Source: Nocardia acidivorans NBRC 108247
Lineage (GTDB): Bacteria > Actinomycetota > Actinomycetes > Mycobacteriales > Mycobacteriaceae
Length of the DNA: 64,000 nt
Assembly (NCBI RefSeq): GCF_001625085.1
Contig: NZ_BDAW01000016.1
Span: 62,001 to 126,000, forward strand
Reading direction: 5' to 3'
In this document: positions 54,936-62,859 of the stretch, piece by piece
How positions within the stretch are numbered: the first letter of the stretch is position 1
Layout of the letters: the number at the start of each line of letters is the position of its first letter
Made by a program: the position numbers and the translations under genes
Notes under the pieces: model-generated
The model's input: the letters and a program-made list of their open reading frames with translations, nothing else
The model's database searches: none
What the model was told of the DNA's origin: nothing

Positions 54936-55463
54936 CCCAACACAGCGAGCCGACCACCCGTTTTCTCGAATGACGTCGACCCCGGCAAAGCTACGCAATC
55001 GTACTCCAGTCGGGCGCGTACCTGGGCAATGTGACATTGCTTCCCCCGATGCGGCGGCGATCCGAGACTGTCGGTGGGTCCGGCCATACTCGGCGAAAGG
55101 TTGTTCGGGAGAAGGAGATCGGTGTCATGGGGGAGTCATTGCCGCGGCTGTTCGTGGAACCGCGGCGGGCAGGCCGTCTTCGACTGCTGGGTGCGGGTGC
55201 GCACACCCGCGCGCAACGGCTGGGTGATCGACCAGTTCTGTTGGACCGCTTACGGCGCAAGGGCTTTCACGGTCAGATTCGACCGCGGCCTATCAGCGCT
55301 TCACCGCCCTGAAGAAGCTCGCGCGGCACCGCCGGGCATCTACGCGGGCGATGCGCACGGCTCCGGCGCTCAGTGACTCGTCGGAATCCGTTTCACCGCA
55401 CCGCTCTCGGATGCGCTCGACCCCGTGCCGGCTTCGGAGCTGCCGGCGGATCTGGCCGGATAA
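54936..55463. other. Intergenic region between STAS and YihY genes
   Basis: 528 bp. A plus-strand frame (55074-55376) reads GGQAVFDCWVRVRTPARNGW and VIDQFCWTAYGARAFTVRFD, which looks protein-like but I cannot assign or start it with confidence. An inverted repeat GCCGCGG/CCGCGGC lies at 55141-55166. Nothing else is seen. Confidence 0.35.
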
Positions 55464-56537
55464 CTAGCGGGACATCAGAGTCGGCGGATCCTTCTTCAGC
55501 GAGACATGCGGTCCGGCCGGGAGCTGGACGGTTGGGGGATCGGTCTCGGGCTCGGCCGCCGACCGGTGTCTGCGCCGGGCCCACCACGCGCGGATCTGCG
55601 CGGCCCGGGTCGCGCGGGCGGGCCAGAACTCCTGCACGCTGGCATTGAACTCCGCGCCCAGGATGACCGCGAAGCCGAGGAAGAAGGTGAACAGCAGGAA
55701 GGCGATCGGGGTGGCCAGCGCACCGTAGGTGACGCCGGTGCGGGACACCCAGGACAGATAGCGGCGCAGACCCTCACTGGCGGTCATGAAGAACACACCC
55801 GCCACCAGCGCGCCGCCGAAGAGCCGATGCCAGGGCAGGGTGCGATGCAGGGCCAATTTGTAGAGCGTGGTCAGCGCGATGATGAGCAGCAGGCCCGCGC
55901 CCGGATAGTAGAAGGTGTCGATCAGCCTGAGACCGGGCTCTTTCCACCCGCGCGGCAGCACCCGGCCCACCAGTGACGGCCCCAAGGCCACCAGCGGCAG
56001 GATCAGCACCGAGGTCACCAGGAACAGCACGTACAGCCACAGCGCGAAAATGCGCTGCCAGACCGGATGCCGGGCATTGGCCTGACCGTGCGCGGCGGTG
56101 ATGGCGTCCACGAAGGTCGCCATGGCCGAGGATCCGGCCCAGAGCGAAAGCACGAAACCCACCGAAACCACCCCGCCGTGACCGCGTTTGAGCACGTCAT
56201 TGGTGGTCGGTTCGATCAGATCGTCGACCACGTTGCCGCTGAACAGATTGCGGCTGAAGGTGATGATCTTGCCTTCGACAATGTTCACGGTGTCCGGTCC
56301 GAACCAGTGTCCGACATAGCCGAGACTGCCCATCAGGCCGAGCAGCAGCGGGGCCAGCGACAGCGTCTGCCAGAACGCGGCGGCGGCGGATTTGTTGAAG
56401 ATGGAATCGTCCCACGCCTTCACCGCGACATGCGCGATGAGCACTCGGACACGCCCGAGCCATGTGGCGACGCGCACGTCTACCCCTGGCGCGTCGGACG
56501 CGTCGTCGTGTTGCGGGGATTTGTCGTGCTCGTTCAT
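55464..56537 (-). CDS. YihY/BrkB (UPF0761) inner-membrane protein
   Basis: 357 residues with six transmembrane helices: AAAAFWQTLSLAPLLLGLMG, GFVLSLWAGSSAMATFVDAI, LYVLFLVTSVLILPLVALG and others, and the family phrase TYGALATPIAFLLFTFFLGF. Function unknown; once linked to a supposed RNase BN. ATG 56537 preferred; a GTG at 56558 is in frame. From memory M. tuberculosis has such a gene (Rv2707) next to Rv2708c (DUF3039). Confidence 0.9.
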   Translation of the reverse strand: MNEHDKSPQHDDASDAPGVDVRVATWLGRVRVLIAHVAVKAWDDSIFNKSAAAAFWQTLSLAPLLLGLMGSLGYVGHWFGPDTVNIVEGKIITFSRNLFSGNVVDDLIEPTTNDVLKRGHGGVVSVGFVLSLWAGSSAMATFVDAITAAHGQANARHPVWQRIFALWLYVLFLVTSVLILPLVALGPSLVGRVLPRGWKEPGLRLIDTFYYPGAGLLLIIALTTLYKLALHRTLPWHRLFGGALVAGVFFMTASEGLRRYLSWVSRTGVTYGALATPIAFLLFTFFLGFAVILGAEFNASVQEFWPARATRAAQIRAWWARRRHRSAAEPETDPPTVQLPAGPHVSLKKDPPTLMSR

Positions 56538-56659
56538 GGTGGCTACAGCATCGCTCACCAGCGTTTCAAATGGACGCGGACCGACGATGTGTCGTGCGGC
56601 ACTACTTGTGACCGTGTTGGATTGGTGCGTTGTCGGTCCACATCGCTAATCTCTTCCAA

Positions 56660-58375
56660 GTGACTTCGGGTGGTGGCGGTTCATTACGTGCTTGGCAGCG
56701 CAGGGCTCTCACCAAGTATCTGACAACCAAGCCTCGAGACTTCCTTGCTGTCGCCACGCCGGGTGCGGGTAAGACGACTTTCGCGCTGCGCGTGGCGGCC
56801 GAACTGCTCGCCGACCGCACCATCGACCAGGTGACGGTGGTGGCTCCCACCGAGCATCTGAAGCATCAGTGGGCCGGATCGGCGCAGCGGCTCGGGATCC
56901 AACTGGACTCGAACTTCTCCAATTCCACCGGGTCCACCTCCTCCGATTACCACGGTGTGGTGGTGACCTATGCCCAGGTGGCCTCGCATCCGTTCAAGCA
57001 TCGGGTGCGCACCGAGAACCGCCGCACGCTGGTCATCATGGACGAGATCCATCACACCGGTGATGCCAAGAGCTGGGGCGAGGCGGTCGAGGAGGCGTTC
57101 GGGGATGCCACCCGAAGACTCGCGCTCACCGGTACGCCCTTCCGCAGCGATGATTCGAAGATCCCGTTCATCACCTATGAGGCCGATGAATCGGGCTTCG
57201 AGAAATCCAAGGCCGATCACACCTACGGCTACTCCGAGGCGCTCGCCGACGGCGTGGTGCGCCCCGTGGTCTTCCTCGCCTACTCCGGTGAGGCGCATTG
57301 GCGGGACAGCGCCGGCGATGAGTACTCCGCCCGCCTGGGTGAGCCGCTGAACGCCGAACAGACCGCCCGCGCATGGCGCACCGCCCTGGACCCCGCGGGT
57401 GACTGGATGTCCAAGGTGCTCACCGCCGCCGACACCCGGCTGCGGCAGTTGCGCGCCACCGGTATGCCCGATGCGGGCGGTCTGGTCATCGCCACCGATC
57501 AGGACAAGGCGCGCGACTACGCCGAACTGCTCGAACATATTTCGGGCACCAAACCGACCGTGGTGCTCTCGGACGATCCGCAGTCCTCGAGTCGCATCGG
57601 TGAGTTCAGCGAGAGCACCGATCCGTGGATGGTCGCGGTGCGCATGGTCTCCGAGGGCGTCGACGTCCCGCGCCTGGCGGTCGGCGTCTACGCCACCAGC
57701 GCCTCCACCCCGCTGTACTTCGCGCAGGCCATCGGTCGTTTCGTGCGTGCCCGCAAGGCCGGTGAGACCGCGAGTGTCTTCCTGCCCTCGGTGCCGGTGC
57801 TGCTGGATCTGGCCGCGCAGCTCGAGGTGCAGCGCGATCACGTCATCGGCAAACCGCATCGTGAGAAGAACGAACTCGACGACGAACTGCTCATCGACGC
57901 CAACAAGCAGAAGGACGAGCCCGGCGAGGAGGAGAAGAAGTTCATCGCGCTGGCCGCGGATGCCGAACTGGATCAGGTCATCTACGACGGCGATTCCTTC
58001 GGCACCGCCACCTTCTCCGGCAGCGATGAGGAGGCCGACTACCTCGGCATCCCCGGCCTGCTCGACGCCGACCAGATGCGCGCCCTGCTCCGCGACCGCC
58101 AAACCCGCCAGCTCCAGGACCGCACGGCCGAATCCGCCCGCACCGCAACCCTGCCCACCAATGCCGCCTCGGCCGAGCGCGCCGCCACCGCCGACCGCCT
58201 CGGCGAACTCCGCCGTGAACTCAACAGCCTGGTCGCCATGCACCACCACCGCACGGGCAAACCGCACGGCGTCATCCACGGCGACCTACGTCGCGAATGC
58301 GGCGGTCCCCCCACCGCCCTGGCCACCGCCGACCAACTTACCGAGCGCATCGCGGTCCTGCGCCGCACCAGCTGA
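56660..58375 (+). CDS. XPB/RadD-like superfamily-2 helicase
   Basis: 571 residues: LRAWQRRALTKYLTTKPRDF, Walker A VATPGAGKTTFALRVA, DEIH box VIMDEIHHTGD, LTGTPFRSDDS, and motif VI FAQAIGRFVRARK. The C-terminus is charged and helical. It is a DNA helicase/translocase of a conserved actinobacterial group, possibly in repair. GTG 56660 gives the family start VTSGGGGSLRAW; TTG 56630 is upstream. Divergent from yihY. Confidence 0.9.
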   Translation: MTSGGGGSLRAWQRRALTKYLTTKPRDFLAVATPGAGKTTFALRVAAELLADRTIDQVTVVAPTEHLKHQWAGSAQRLGIQLDSNFSNSTGSTSSDYHGVVVTYAQVASHPFKHRVRTENRRTLVIMDEIHHTGDAKSWGEAVEEAFGDATRRLALTGTPFRSDDSKIPFITYEADESGFEKSKADHTYGYSEALADGVVRPVVFLAYSGEAHWRDSAGDEYSARLGEPLNAEQTARAWRTALDPAGDWMSKVLTAADTRLRQLRATGMPDAGGLVIATDQDKARDYAELLEHISGTKPTVVLSDDPQSSSRIGEFSESTDPWMVAVRMVSEGVDVPRLAVGVYATSASTPLYFAQAIGRFVRARKAGETASVFLPSVPVLLDLAAQLEVQRDHVIGKPHREKNELDDELLIDANKQKDEPGEEEKKFIALAADAELDQVIYDGDSFGTATFSGSDEEADYLGIPGLLDADQMRALLRDRQTRQLQDRTAESARTATLPTNAASAERAATADRLGELRRELNSLVAMHHHRTGKPHGVIHGDLRRECGGPPTALATADQLTERIAVLRRTS

Positions 58376-58478
58376 GCAACGTCCCGCGCCGCACCGGACC
58401 CGACCCGTTGCCGCGGCTGTTGCCGGGCGTCGACGGGTCGGCGACCGCTGCTCGGCATCTGCCGAAACCCGGCCGATC

Positions 58479-58793
58479 TCAGGCGGTTTCGGAGCCGACG
58501 ACCTCCAGCTCCACCTGGAACGAATCCCCGACATCGAGCCCCTCGGCCACGCGCACCGGCTTCTTCATCGGCAGCATGTAGGTCCCCGCCTTGCGGTTGG
58601 GAAACAGCGAGGTAGCCCATTTGCTCCCACCCACGGTGACCCGCACCCGCACCGACCCGAACCCCGCCGCCCGATGCCCATGCTCCTGCTCGATCTCATC
58701 GGCCACCTCCTCCGGCAGGCTGGTGAAATACCACGACGCGGGCCCCTCCCACACCCATAGCTCACCGGTGAACGCGTACCGCGAAGTCGACAT
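58479..58793 (-). CDS. DUF1905 protein
   Basis: 104 residues forming a small beta-barrel: YAFTGELWVWEGPASWYFTS, LPEEVADEIEQ, FGSVRVRVTVGGSKWATSLF, YMLPMKKPVRVAEGLDVGDS. DUF1905 proteins have a double-psi-like barrel and unknown function. ATG 58793 is the first start that fits. Confidence 0.85.
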   Translation of the reverse strand: MSTSRYAFTGELWVWEGPASWYFTSLPEEVADEIEQEHGHRAAGFGSVRVRVTVGGSKWATSLFPNRKAGTYMLPMKKPVRVAEGLDVGDSFQVELEVVGSETA

Positions 58794-58831
58794 ACGCCAG
58801 ACCGTAATCCAGCGGCACGACACCAACCCGA

Positions 58832-58981
58832 CTACTTCTCACAGGCGATGCCGTCGCCATCCCCGTCGAACCGGCTGCTGTACCCCGGATCGCCGCGATG
58901 CAGTGGTGCCGCACCCGCCGCCCGGGGCATCGGCGCAACTCCGATCGGCCACAGGGTATGCGCGAGCTGTGCCCGTTTCAT
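58832..58981 (-). CDS. Excalibur calcium-binding domain protein, shortened
   Basis: 49 residues ending in the excalibur motif: RAAGAAPLHRGDPGYSSRF and DGDGDGIACEK, an EF-hand-like calcium loop. The usual signal peptide and the first Cys of the motif are missing; the sequence starts MKRAQLAHTLWPIG. The ATG overlaps the stop of the DUF1992 gene (ATGA), so it could be translated with it. It may be a remnant of a secreted protein. Confidence 0.6.
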   Translation of the reverse strand: MKRAQLAHTLWPIGVAPMPRAAGAAPLHRGDPGYSSRFDGDGDGIACEK

Positions 58982-59466
58982 CGGCCGCGCACGCGCCGCC
59001 ACCACGACCGTTTCGCGCGCGGTTCGACCGGTTCGGCTGGCGCACTGGGGTTTTCGGCTGACCGTTCGGTTTCCCGTGCCGCGCGCCATTTGGCCACCAC
59101 CTCGTCCGCGCGCACCGGGCCGATTGGCACGTTCGGGCCGCCGGGGGAGCGGAGCCAGCGGATGATTCGTTCGTTGAGTTCGGTGACAGCGTCGCGGACG
59201 GCGCGTTCGGTGGGGAGTTGGGCGACGGTTCGGTCGATGCGTTCGCGGTCGCGGCGCAGGACTATGTGTTCGGGCAGCAGGGCGTCATTGCCGATTCCCT
59301 CGCGTTGCAGGAGGTTTCGGACCCACCAGTTCTCGTCATCCATACCGGGCGGAATGGGTTTTCCCGCACCGGGCAGCTGTCCGAATTCGCCCCGATCGAT
59401 GGCCTCTCGAATCTGCTTGTCTATCCAGGATTCGAAGGTGAGATCGGGCGGTTTGCGCTCGGTCAC
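58978..59466 (-). CDS. DUF1992 (DnaJ-C28-like conserved domain) protein
   Basis: 162 residues: SWIDKQIREAIDRGEFGQLP, GAGKPIPPGMDDENWWVRN and LLQREGIGNDALLPEHIVLR, the DUF1992 domain, then a charged tail (WWRRVRGR). Bacterial members are uncharacterised; eukaryotic DNAJC28 carries the domain. Upstream partner of the excalibur frame by a 4-bp overlap. Confidence 0.88.
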   Translation of the reverse strand: MTERKPPDLTFESWIDKQIREAIDRGEFGQLPGAGKPIPPGMDDENWWVRNLLQREGIGNDALLPEHIVLRRDRERIDRTVAQLPTERAVRDAVTELNERIIRWLRSPGGPNVPIGPVRADEVVAKWRAARETERSAENPSAPAEPVEPRAKRSWWRRVRGR

Positions 59467-59519
59467 ACCTCAATACTACCGACTGTCGGAGACCGCCGGG
59501 TGGACAGAACGAGGATGCG

Positions 59520-59702
59520 TTACCCGCGCAAGTAGCGGGCCGGGGAGACCCCGACCTCGCGGTGGAAGGCGGCGATATACGCGCTGGGAGTGGCGTAACC
59601 GACTCGTTCAGCGATCCGGGCGATGGGCAGGCCCGCGGCCAGCAGGGGGAGTGAGGCGGCCGGCCGGAGCTGGGTTCGCCACCGGCCGAAGGTAATCCCC
59701 AT
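59520..59702 (-). pseudogene. AraC-family regulator remnant
   Basis: About 60 C-terminal residues: FGRWRTQLRPAASLPLLAAG, IARIAERVGYATPSAYIAAF, HREVGVSPARYLRG, the second helix-turn-helix and tail of an AraC protein. The N-terminal cupin-like domain and first helix-turn-helix are gone. Its 5' break is within a few bases of the 5' break of the divergent methyltransferase remnant. Confidence 0.72.
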
Positions 59703-59706
59703 CCCG

Positions 59707-59823
59707 CCCGCGACCCTGACCGAGAGCACCCGCGGCGGTTTCACCGATATCGACATCGACACCGGCGCAACCATGTTCCGCTTCCGCGCCCGCCGCCCCT
59801 ACGCCACCGGCACCTCGAAATAG
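59707..59823 (+). pseudogene. Probable methyltransferase C-terminal remnant
   Basis: About 38 codons reading GGFTDIDIDTGATMFRFRAR and RPYATGTSK before a stop. The AGF-x-D-V/I...FRFRARRP pattern is typical of the last strand of class I SAM methyltransferases. There is no start region. It faces away from the AraC remnant and is also 5'-truncated. Confidence 0.5.
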
Positions 59824-60359
59824 GCCGCCGGATCCAGTGAGCTCAGCGGCGTCCAGCGGGCCGGATGCGATTGCGCACCCGCCACCTCGGTGGTCCCACC
59901 GCTCCGGAACCCCTGCAATTCCAGTGCCAGCCAGGGTGTTTCATCGACCTGTCGGGCCAGGGCGTAACACGTGGCCAGGTAGTGCAGGCAGCGCTCGTTG
60001 CGAGCCCGGCAGGAGCAGTCCGCCCGCGCGATCCGCGGTGCGATACCGATGCCGTGCTCGGCGATCGCCGCCCGATGCTCATCGGTCAGCGTGAGCGCGT
60101 CCGCCGGAATCAGTTGTGCGATAGCCGCGATGGTCGGCGCGGAGAGCGGGACCAGTTCCACATACGTCACCGACGCTTCCGACCCGCGATGAATCGTGGC
60201 TCGCACCATGGTGTTCTCGATCTCGGTCCGCACCAGGCCATTGCCCGCGATGCTGCGTGCGCGCGGCAGCATCGGTTCGGGCTTGTCCATTTTCAATGGT
60301 TGCGCCAGCCGCACCCAATCCTTGCCCCAGCTGGTGTATCCGAAGTCGTTGTCGGGCAT
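59799..60359 (-). CDS. SWIM zinc-finger protein
   Basis: 186 residues: MPDNDFGYTSWGKDWVRLAQ, GLVRTEIENTMVRATIHRGS, then a SWIM finger CSCRARNERCLHYLATCYAL (C-x-C-xn-C-x-H). It directly follows the SNF2 helicase gene with one base between stop and ATG, the usual pairing in actinobacteria, and probably works with it on nucleic acids. ATG 60359. Confidence 0.87.
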   Translation of the reverse strand: MPDNDFGYTSWGKDWVRLAQPLKMDKPEPMLPRARSIAGNGLVRTEIENTMVRATIHRGSEASVTYVELVPLSAPTIAAIAQLIPADALTLTDEHRAAIAEHGIGIAPRIARADCSCRARNERCLHYLATCYALARQVDETPWLALELQGFRSGGTTEVAGAQSHPARWTPLSSLDPAAYFEVPVA

Positions 60360-60360
60360 C

Positions 60361-62166
60361 TCAGTTCGCTCGCTTTCGACGCAGGAGTTCGAATAGTCGG
60401 TCGTCATCGAGGCGGGCGAGGGCGGCGATCCCGGCGGTATCGGTGAGATCGGTCAATGCCGACTTGCGATCGTGCATTCCCGCGATGTGCTCCTCGATGG
60501 TGGTCCCCGAGGTCAGCGTGGTGACGGTGACCGTGCGGGTCTGCCCGATCCGATGCGCGCGGTCCGAGGCCTGCGCCTCGACCGCCGGATTCCACCAGCG
60601 GTCGAAGTGGATGACATCGGCGGCGCGGGTCAGGGTGAGGCCCGTACCCGCCGCTCGCAGGCTCAGCACCAATACCGGTGGCCCGTCCGGGGATTGGAAG
60701 TCCCGCACGATCTCCCCGCGCTGCGCCTGATTCAGCCCGCCGTGGAAGAACGGCGCGGTGATGCCGAGTTCCTCGGCGCAGTACCGCACCAGCAGTTCCC
60801 CGGTGCGCCGGTACTGGGTGAACACCAGCGTCGGCGCGTCATTGGCCACATTGGCGGCCAGAATGTCCGCGCACACATCGAATTTGCCCGAGCGCCCGGC
60901 CAATTCGTCCAGATCCCCGCTGATCAGCCCCGGGTGATTGCACACCTGCTTGAGCTCGGTCAGCACCGACAGCAGCCGGGTATGCCGCTGCCCGCCGGAT
61001 CCGAACCCCTCCTGCTCGGCCCGATCGAGCAGCCGGTCATAGACCCGCTCCTGCTCCCGGGTGAGGTCGCAGACCAGATCGGTGTGAATCTTGGGCGGCA
61101 GCGTCCCGGCCACCTCGGCCTTGCGCCGTGCCAGCACCACCGGTTCGATGGCATCGCGCAATCGCAGCACCGCGGGCGCGGACCCCTCGCTGATCGGCCG
61201 CACGAACCTGCGCCGGAACTGCGTCTTATGCGTGAACTCGTGCGGCACAACCAGGTTGAGCAGCGCCCACAACTCCTCGAGATTGTTCTCCACGGGCGTA
61301 CCGGTCAATGCCACCCGCGCCTGGGCCCGAATGCCCCGCGCCGCCTTGGACACCTGTGTGCGCGGATTCTTCAACACCTGCGCCTCGTCGAATACGACGC
61401 TCGCCCACTGCGTTCCGGTCAGCGCCGGGCCATGCCCGCGCAGCGTCGGATATCCGGTGACCACCACGGTCCCGGCCTGCGCCTGCGGCGGCCCGCCGCC
61501 CCGCCACGCGACGGCCGCGAGTTCGGGCGCGAATCGTTCGATCTCATGCACCCAGTTGCCCACGAGCGATGTCGGACACACCACCAGTTGTGGTCCGTCG
61601 GCGATCCGCCCGAGCAGGTATCCGATGGCCTGCACGGTCTTGCCCAAACCCATCTCGTCGGCGAGCACGGCGCCCCCGTGCGCGGCCGTGGTCTCATGCA
61701 GCCAGGTGATGCCGCGGGCCTGGTAGGGCCGCAGTTCGGCCTTCAAGCCGCTGCGCAGCTCGGTGCCCAGCGCGAGGGTGTCCCGCAGCGCCCGCACGGC
61801 CCGAGCGGCCGTCACGATGGCATTGCCGCCCGCATTGGGCACCGCGTGCGCCGCGACCGGCAGGGCGGCCGGCTCCCCGTTCAGCACGGCCCGCCAGCTC
61901 AGCGCCGACGAACCGGGCTCGTTCAGGGTGAGCCCCGGGAACCGCTCGGGCTCGACCAGCAGGCAGGGCACCTCGCGCACCGCGAACCCCGCACCCTCGG
62001 GAATCGCCAGCGGGATCGCATCCGATTCCCCTTCGAGCTCCGGCGGCGCGCCGGGAGCCGACGCGCTCCAACTCCAGAGCGCGAACATATGCCGATCGGG
62101 CAGGTAGGTGGCGTGTGTGGCGGACAGGACGCTCTCCTCCGATGCGTGGAACCCACCCCGAGACAC
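60361..62166 (-). CDS. SNF2-family helicase-like ATPase
   Basis: About 600 residues. SNF2 ATPase motifs: VLADEMGLGKTVQAIGYL, VVFDEAQVLKNP, ALTGTPVENNLEELWAL, LSLRAAGTGLTLTRAADVIH, ASDRAHRIGQTRTVTVTTL, with an N-terminal SNF2-associated region. It remodels or translocates on DNA, with a SWIM partner gene downstream. The GTG at 62166 is the longest start; a GGAGGAG 6 nt before a CTG at 62127 (LSATHATYLPDRHMF) hints at a rare CTG start. Confidence 0.92.
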   Translation of the reverse strand: MSRGGFHASEESVLSATHATYLPDRHMFALWSWSASAPGAPPELEGESDAIPLAIPEGAGFAVREVPCLLVEPERFPGLTLNEPGSSALSWRAVLNGEPAALPVAAHAVPNAGGNAIVTAARAVRALRDTLALGTELRSGLKAELRPYQARGITWLHETTAAHGGAVLADEMGLGKTVQAIGYLLGRIADGPQLVVCPTSLVGNWVHEIERFAPELAAVAWRGGGPPQAQAGTVVVTGYPTLRGHGPALTGTQWASVVFDEAQVLKNPRTQVSKAARGIRAQARVALTGTPVENNLEELWALLNLVVPHEFTHKTQFRRRFVRPISEGSAPAVLRLRDAIEPVVLARRKAEVAGTLPPKIHTDLVCDLTREQERVYDRLLDRAEQEGFGSGGQRHTRLLSVLTELKQVCNHPGLISGDLDELAGRSGKFDVCADILAANVANDAPTLVFTQYRRTGELLVRYCAEELGITAPFFHGGLNQAQRGEIVRDFQSPDGPPVLVLSLRAAGTGLTLTRAADVIHFDRWWNPAVEAQASDRAHRIGQTRTVTVTTLTSGTTIEEHIAGMHDRKSALTDLTDTAGIAALARLDDDRLFELLRRKRAN

Positions 62167-62318
62167 ACAAAACCCGTTTTGCGCAAGTCCGGGTGGGAAA
62201 ACCGGGCAACGGGCGGGCCCGTGAGGGACCGCCCGTTGCTTGGGGTAATTCTGTTGGGAAGATTCAGTTTTCGAGCGGACCCCCCGGGCCGATATACGAA
62301 CCCGAGGTGGAGGAGCTG

Positions 62319-62513
62319 TTACAGCGCCGGTGCCGACTCCGTATCGATCACGGCTTCGAGCTCACGGAGACGATCCATGTGCTCATTGGCGTGATGCTGG
62401 CAGAAGAGCAACTCACCACCCGCGGGAAGGGTTGCACGCACGCGCGCAGCCGCCCCGCAGCGGTCACAACGATCGACCGCGGTCAGTGGGGTGCTAGTCA
62501 GGGTTCCTGGCAT
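62319..62513 (-). CDS. DUF7455-type small zinc-ribbon protein
   Basis: 64 residues: VDRCDRCGAAARVRATLPAG, GELLFCQHHANEHMDRLREL. Two Cys pairs (DRCDRC, LFCQHH) can bind zinc. It is a conserved small actinobacterial protein of unknown role; M. tuberculosis has a comparable one near sigA (Rv2699c, from memory). GGAGG lies upstream of the ATG. Confidence 0.87.
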   Translation of the reverse strand: MPGTLTSTPLTAVDRCDRCGAAARVRATLPAGGELLFCQHHANEHMDRLRELEAVIDTESAPAL

Positions 62514-62859
62514 GACTCCTCCGTCCTGGCTCCGAGTGCTCGCACACCCTTCGCCTGGTGTGGGGCTCGCGATCCACTTCGCGAGCTCGCTACCGCTACT
62601 TCCCAGCAGTGGTTGATGACTACTCTGTCAGACGTTCGAGGCGAGGTCTTTGTTCCCGAGGAGTTTCCCGTGTGTTTTGCCTAACAGACCTGGGATTTCG
62701 CTGAAAGCGAACAGGGCCGCGCCGCTCCCCGTGGAGTCCTTGGAACTACCCACCTAATACGCTGATCGAGTTGTCTATCGGGAGACTACCCGGGGGCACT
62801 GACACTCACACTCCGATTGGATAACCCTCCGAGTTCGATCTGCACACGCTCGGCAACGC
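62514..62859. other. Intergenic region before the zinc-ribbon gene
   Basis: 346 bp with the promoter of the zinc-ribbon gene on the minus strand. A small hairpin TTCGCT/AGCGAA lies near 62697. The sequence is less GC-rich than its surroundings. No gene is seen. Confidence 0.4.

Noticed and set aside
62319..62345. CTGTTACAGCGCCGGTGCCG, looking like a third copy of the 45-bp element
   Set aside because: It only shares the short CTGTTACAG core; hairpin and ribosome-site parts are missing and it is codons of the zinc-ribbon gene.
60472..62394. A 640-codon open frame on the plus strand opposite the SNF2 gene
   Set aside because: It mirrors the SNF2 coding strand, is rich in Arg/His/Gln typical of antisense frames in GC-rich DNA, and has no recognisable motif.
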